From the NCBI GenBank assembly GCA_036274495.1, contig DASUFP010000090.1, positions 1 through 18,212 of the forward strand: DNA of 18,212 bases, written 5' to 3'. The position numbers and the translations under genes are program-made. This DNA is from DASUFP01 sp036274495 (GTDB taxonomy: Bacteria; Bacteroidota; Bacteroidia; AKYH767-A; OLB10). This document shows, piece by piece, positions 15,170-18,212 of the stretch (position 1 is its first letter; each line of letters starts with the position of its first letter). Under the pieces are notes generated by a model. That model was not told the DNA's origin, did not search any database, and was given only the letters and a program-made list of their open reading frames with translations.

Positions 15170-16309
15170 ATGAGTCCTTTTGCTTTTGAGAAACGAAAAT
15201 CGGGTTTTTCCGGGACCATTCTCCGGGCTGCAACACTTGTTTTTGCTCTTTTTACCATATTATCGGCACATGTATCGCTGGTATCACCAGCCCTGTTCTG
15301 GTATATAGCCATACTGGGACTCTTTTTCCCGTTTTTTCTCATCATCAACCTCATCTTCCTCATCATTTGGCTCTTGCGCCGAAGAGTCTTTCTGTTTGTC
15401 CCGCTGGCAGCATTACTGCTGTGTATACCCCGATTGCCTGAATATTTTCAAATAGACGGCAAGCCTGTTCCCCAATCAGATACCAATGGGAAGCCTATTA
15501 AAGTGATGAGCTATAATGTCAGGTTATTCGACCTTTACAACTGGACACACAACAAAGAAACCAGAGCCTCCATTTTCGCCTATTTTGACAAAGAGCAACC
15601 TGATATTTTGTGCATGCAGGAATTTTTTAATTCCACGGGTAAACTGTTCCACAACGAAACCGATCTCAAAACCTTTCTCAAAGCCAAATACGCTCATGTT
15701 GAATATCCTATCATACTCAGAGGTGCCGATTGCTGGGGAATAGCAACCTACAGCACCTTCCCCATTGTGGGTAAAGGTGTCCTCTATTTTGATGAAAAAA
15801 CAGCCAATATTTGTATTTACACCGATATTGCCACTCCGCAGGATACCATCAGGGTGTATAACTGCCACTTACAGTCGGTACGCTTCAGAGACGAAGACTA
15901 CCGTTTTTTTGAAGATTTGGGAGAAGGACAGGAGGAGATGGAGAAACTGCGAAGCACCAGAAGAATCATTTCCCGGTTGAGACGGGCCTACATAAAGAGG
16001 GCAAGTCAGGCTGAATTAATTGCCGCACACATCAAAGAGTCGCCCTACCCTGTTATCCTTTGCGGCGATTTTAACGATACGCCTGCTTCGTACACCTATC
16101 AGACCATTTCCGACCACCTTATCGACTCGTTCAGAGAGAGCGGATCGGGAACCGGCACCAGCTATGCAGGGCCGCTGCCGGGGCTGAGAATCGACTATCT
16201 GCTTCATTCGGATGCATTTAAATCGTTCGGGTTTGAAACTCAAAACATCCGTTTGAGCGACCATTTTCCTATTCAGGCGACCCTGTTCAGGAAAAAACAG
16301 CCACTTTAA
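15170..16309 (+). CDS. Membrane-anchored endonuclease/exonuclease/phosphatase (EEP) family protein
   Basis: A 379-residue protein with three hydrophobic helices at the N-terminus (about 15-35, 41-68, 72-87) and a DNase I-like EEP domain (about 108-375). The metal-dependent phosphoesterase residues are all visible: Asn116 in MSYNVRLFD, Glu151 in MQEF, His233 in NCHLQS, Asp300 and Asn302 in CGDFNDTP, Asp342 in RIDYLL, and Asp364-His365 in SDHFP. The topology places the catalytic domain on one side of the membrane, but which side is not evident. Substrate may be a phospholipid, nucleic acid or other phosphodiester. A TTG six bases upstream could start translation, but the ATG at 15170 is preferred. 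The gene follows the second rhomboid by 20 bases and likely closes the mutL operon. Confidence 0.92.
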   Translation: MSPFAFEKRKSGFSGTILRAATLVFALFTILSAHVSLVSPALFWYIAILGLFFPFFLIINLIFLIIWLLRRRVFLFVPLAALLLCIPRLPEYFQIDGKPVPQSDTNGKPIKVMSYNVRLFDLYNWTHNKETRASIFAYFDKEQPDILCMQEFFNSTGKLFHNETDLKTFLKAKYAHVEYPIILRGADCWGIATYSTFPIVGKGVLYFDEKTANICIYTDIATPQDTIRVYNCHLQSVRFRDEDYRFFEDLGEGQEEMEKLRSTRRIISRLRRAYIKRASQAELIAAHIKESPYPVILCGDFNDTPASYTYQTISDHLIDSFRESGSGTGTSYAGPLPGLRIDYLLHSDAFKSFGFETQNIRLSDHFPIQATLFRKKQPL

Positions 16310-16320
16310 TCGCTTCACCG

Positions 16321-16335
16321 AACAATAATATTGTT
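16321..16335. repeat. AT-rich inverted repeat after the EEP gene
   Basis: AACAAT and ATTGTT separated by AAT form a perfect 6-bp palindrome, directly before a TATATTTG box (16337-16344). The stem is too AU-rich to be a good terminator; it could be an operator-like site or chance. Confidence 0.4.
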
Positions 16336-16336
16336 T

Positions 16337-16344
16337 TATATTTG
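16337..16344 (+). promoter_or_regulatory. Possible distal -7 box (TATATTTG) upstream of the Cas6-like gene
   Basis: TATATTTG matches TAnnTTTG. If used, it would produce a leader of about 200 bases before the Cas6-like start that includes the hairpins at 16402-16415 and 16468-16487. No -33 TTG lies at the proper distance, so support is weak. Confidence 0.25.
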
Positions 16345-16401
16345 ACCATTGATTGCGGAACAGGTGAACACACCATTTTTCCGGTGATTTTCAGGAAATT
16401 T

Positions 16402-16415
16402 ATGACCGGAGTCAT
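16402..16415. repeat. Small inverted repeat in the Cas6-like gene leader
   Basis: ATGAC and GTCAT around CGGA form a 5-bp stem with a tetraloop. Short enough to be chance, but it lies in the same gap as a much stronger palindrome. Confidence 0.35.
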
Positions 16416-16467
16416 GCTTATTGGGACTGAATTGAATTTATTTTGTGAAATGTTTGATATAGGTGTA

Positions 16468-16487
16468 GTTTTACCTTCAGGTAAAAC
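16468..16487. repeat. Perfect 9+2+9 palindrome upstream of the Cas6-like gene
   Basis: GTTTTACCT (16468-16476) and AGGTAAAAC (16479-16487) are exact reverse complements with only TC between them. As RNA this forms an 8-bp stem with a UUCA loop; as DNA it is a near-perfect 20-bp dyad, the kind of site bound by a dimeric repressor. It has no T-tract after it, so it is not a terminator. It ends 60 bases before the Cas6-like start codon. Either an operator or an RNA hairpin is possible; nothing in the sequence decides. Confidence 0.75.
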
Positions 16488-16497
16488 ATCAGATGTA

Positions 16498-16529
16498 TTG
16501 CCGCATTTACCTGCTTTGAATTACTTTTG
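16498..16529 (+). promoter_or_regulatory. Bacteroidota-type promoter for the Cas6-like gene
   Basis: TTG (16498-16500) and TACTTTTG (16522-16529) are separated by 21 bases, within the 17-23 base range of the phylum's TTG / TAnnTTTG promoters. Transcription would begin just before the ATG at 16548, giving a very short leader that excludes the palindrome at 16468-16487. Confidence 0.45.
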
Positions 16530-16547
16530 TCAACCACTTTAAATGAT

Positions 16548-17285
16548 ATGAGAATCAAGATTTCTTTTCTTCGGGAACACGCCTCCGCAAACTCAATCCC
16601 CTTACACCACCAAAAGCTGCTTTCTGACAGCCTGGTTGAAATCAGCGATACAATTACGACCGACAGGACGTTTTTTAATTTTTCGTCTCTCAAAGGCACT
16701 TCCAAAATTCAGAATGGATTCATGCGATTCCTCTCCTCAAAAATTACGCTGGTAATCTCGAGCAGGAACCATGAGTTTGCCGAGTTGCTCGTGAAAAAGA
16801 TTTTTGAAAAACCATTTCTTGCTGCCGGCAAAATGAATCTCGTTCCAAAAACCTACGAGGTAATCCCGGATCCCTCTTTCCAAACAAAGATGCGCTACCT
16901 CTGCATTTCGCCTCTGATCCTGTTTAACCCGGATCAGGACCTTGAAAAAGCTCAGGAGATCATTGATCCTACTTCACAACAATTTTCAGATATTCTTTAC
17001 AACGTTACACTTGACAGAATGGAACGGGCAGGTTATCCTGAATCGGCGCTGAATGAGTTTGCCGAATTTGAGGCCATGCCCGACATGGAGTATGTGAATA
17101 AAATTCACGAAACAGGAAAGAAATATGCCCGTTTTTATAAGTCGTCGATGGGTAACACGATGATGGGCTACCTGCTGCCATTTACCCTCCACGCCCATCC
17201 CGAAGTACATAAGTTTATCTGGGAATCGGGACTTGGCATGCTCACCGAAGAGGGATACGGCATGGTTGACCTGGTAAGAATCTGA
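16548..17285 (+). CDS. Stand-alone Cas6-family (RAMP) protein, possibly catalytically altered
   Basis: A 245-residue protein with the plan of Cas6, the RAMP-fold endoribonuclease that cuts CRISPR precursor RNA at repeat hairpins. Matches to archaeal Cas6, recalled from memory, run the whole length: MRIKISF first strand, IPLHHQKLLSDSLVEI (17-32), FFNFSSLKG (42-50), LVISSRNHEFAELLVKKIF (68-86), YLCISPLILF (117-126), the helix FSDILYNVTLDRM, and the C-terminal glycine-rich ending GYLLPFTLHAHPEV...WESGLGMLTEEGYGMVDLV (207-243). The segment holding the catalytic His and Lys in Pyrococcus Cas6 is shortened here, and the catalytic Tyr position is Val30; His20/His21 remain. The frame also opens at a TTG (16527), but this overlaps the TACTTTTG box, so ATG 16548 is chosen. 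No other cas gene or repeat array is in the window. A terminator follows at 17304-17334. Target and role unknown. Confidence 0.8.
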   Translation: MRIKISFLREHASANSIPLHHQKLLSDSLVEISDTITTDRTFFNFSSLKGTSKIQNGFMRFLSSKITLVISSRNHEFAELLVKKIFEKPFLAAGKMNLVPKTYEVIPDPSFQTKMRYLCISPLILFNPDQDLEKAQEIIDPTSQQFSDILYNVTLDRMERAGYPESALNEFAEFEAMPDMEYVNKIHETGKKYARFYKSSMGNTMMGYLLPFTLHAHPEVHKFIWESGLGMLTEEGYGMVDLVRI

Positions 17286-17303
17286 CCCTAAAATAAAAAC
17301 CCA

Positions 17304-17334
17304 TAAAAAAACAGGACTGGTTCCTGTTTTTTTA
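17304..17334. terminator. Intrinsic terminator after the Cas6-like gene
   Basis: TAAAAAAACAGGA (17304-17316) and TCCTGTTTTTTTA (17322-17334) form a perfect 13-bp stem around CTGGT, with a T-tract on the right arm and more T after it. It separates the Cas6-like gene from the next start by 9 bases, so the two are probably separate transcripts. Confidence 0.88.
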
Positions 17335-17343
17335 TTTTTGGAG

Positions 17344-18212
17344 ATGCCCTTACTCAAAAAGGTCTTTGTTGGATTACTGATCGTTCTGGCCACAGCACTG
17401 GGAGCCTATTTTCTCTTCAGGCAGCTATTGCTCGACACTGCCATTCAAAAAATCGAAGAAAAGGTATCCGACAGGCTGCATTGCACCCTTTCGGTAAGGC
17501 AGGCAGGATTTGCCGGATTTGCAAGGGTACGGCTGACAGGCATATCACTACTACCAGAAGACAAGGATACACTCTTCACTTGCGAAACCGCAACCGGAAG
17601 TTTTTCGCTGGCCCGGCTGTTAAGACAGCAACCGCCTATCGACAATCTGGAATTAATCGGAGGTAGCATCAGGCTGGTTCAAAGCGATTCTCTGAACTCA
17701 AATTTCTCATCACTGATACATTCCGAACGTCAGGAAGCAGAACCGGATTCGACTTTGCATCCCGGTTCGGGATACGGCGCGATGCTTCAGACTTTTTGGA
17801 ACCGGTTTCTCGCATTGGCCGATTTTAATTTTACGATACGTTCATTTGAAATCGTCTGGACAGCATCCGGGTACTCCGAACGGCTTCAGCTGGAGGAATT
17901 CACCCTCTTTGAAACGCACCTGATTGCCATGGCTACCGACAGCATTGAAGGTATTCCGGTTAATTGGGAAATGAACGGCACCATTAACAGCAAGAAGGGC
18001 ATCATTGCCCTTGAGGGAAACTGCGGCGATGCCCCATCCAGGCCGCTCCCCTTCTTCAAAAAGATAACCGGCTTTGCATTCAACATGAAAAGTGTCTCGC
18101 TGCGCCTCAGTCAGGATGCCGGAAAAAAAGACAAATTCAATCTGAAATTTCATTTTCTGAAACCCTCTGTCGAACACTGGCGAATTGCCGACAATCCGGT
18201 ATCTGTCGATTC
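17344..18212 (+). CDS. AsmA-like membrane-anchored envelope protein, N-terminal part
   Basis: An open frame of 289 codons that runs off the end of the window without a stop, so the C-terminus is missing. Residues 5-24 (KKVFVGLLIVLATALGAYFLF) are one membrane helix with basic residues before it, leaving the rest outside the cytoplasm. It continues with LDTAIQKIEEKVSDRLHCTLSVRQAGFAGFARVRLTGISLLPEDKDTLFTCETATGSFS..., an amphipathic helix followed by repeated beta strands. This resembles the start of AsmA/TamB-type lipid-transfer proteins and also the N-terminal region of long Bacteroidota transglycosylase-domain proteins; a later catalytic domain would decide, but lies outside. A GGAG touches the ATG and a TATTTTTG box (17333-17340) lies 3 bases before it, overlapping the preceding terminator. 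No close start alternative is seen. Confidence 0.72.
   Translation, partial: MPLLKKVFVGLLIVLATALGAYFLFRQLLLDTAIQKIEEKVSDRLHCTLSVRQAGFAGFARVRLTGISLLPEDKDTLFTCETATGSFSLARLLRQQPPIDNLELIGGSIRLVQSDSLNSNFSSLIHSERQEAEPDSTLHPGSGYGAMLQTFWNRFLALADFNFTIRSFEIVWTASGYSERLQLEEFTLFETHLIAMATDSIEGIPVNWEMNGTINSKKGIIALEGNCGDAPSRPLPFFKKITGFAFNMKSVSLRLSQDAGKKDKFNLKFHFLKPSVEHWRIADNPVSVD

Noticed and set aside
16342..16542. 66-residue TTG-start frame in the gap before the Cas6-like gene
   Set aside because: Rare start inside a promoter-like box, no recognisable domain, and it ends within the next promoter; better explained as non-coding leader.
16310..16547. CRISPR array next to the Cas6-like gene
   Set aside because: Only one copy of the palindrome is present and no regularly spaced direct repeats are seen, so this is not an array.
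16418..16705. 95-residue minus-strand frame over the Cas6-like gene start
   Set aside because: Overlaps a well-supported gene and the promoter region; composition looks like a shadow frame.

Overview
The window reads as chromosomal DNA of a Bacteroidota bacterium. The signs are: several lipoproteins with the phylum's typical S-S-C lipobox; a pyruvate/branched-chain 2-oxoacid dehydrogenase E1 with alpha and beta parts fused; BshA of bacillithiol synthesis; a GH3/beta-lactamase fusion; a mutL-rhomboid-rhomboid-EEP gene cluster; and TAnnTTTG promoter-like boxes with little Shine-Dalgarno signal. Presence of BshA argues mildly for a Cytophagales, Chitinophagales, Sphingobacteriales or Flavobacteriales relative rather than a gut Bacteroidales, but this cannot be settled here. 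No tRNA, rRNA, insertion sequence, integrase or CRISPR array was seen.

Layout. Positions 8-1981 (minus): fused 2-oxoacid dehydrogenase E1. 2057-3922: small envelope genes, namely a 44-residue FeoB-associated-type membrane peptide, a collagen-motif lipoprotein, a small Ala-rich lipoprotein on the minus strand, and a DUF5011/Ig-like lipoprotein, separated by clear hairpin terminators. 3992-7110 (plus): a tight operon of an LtaS/OpgB-type phosphoglycerol transferase-like membrane sulfatase-fold protein, a diacylglycerol-kinase-family lipid kinase overlapping it by 4 bases, and a bacterial SUI1/YciH translation factor. 7151-8311 and 8475-11435 (minus): BshA and a secreted GH3 plus class C beta-lactamase-like fusion. 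11602-16309 (plus): MutL, two rhomboid proteases and a membrane-anchored EEP phosphatase/nuclease in a close run. 16548-17285: a stand-alone Cas6-family protein. 17344 to the end: the N-terminal part of an AsmA-like membrane-anchored envelope protein with no stop in the window.

The two most notable points are these. First, the Cas6-like gene has no other cas gene and no repeat array in the window, appears to lack the segment that carries the catalytic His and Lys in archaeal Cas6, and is preceded by a strongly palindromic leader. Second, the coupling of an LtaS-type enzyme with a DAG kinase suggests a phosphatidylglycerol-consuming envelope modification with recycling of the diacylglycerol by-product, in a Gram-negative lineage without classical lipoteichoic acid. 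Most other genes are ordinary housekeeping or envelope genes for the phylum.
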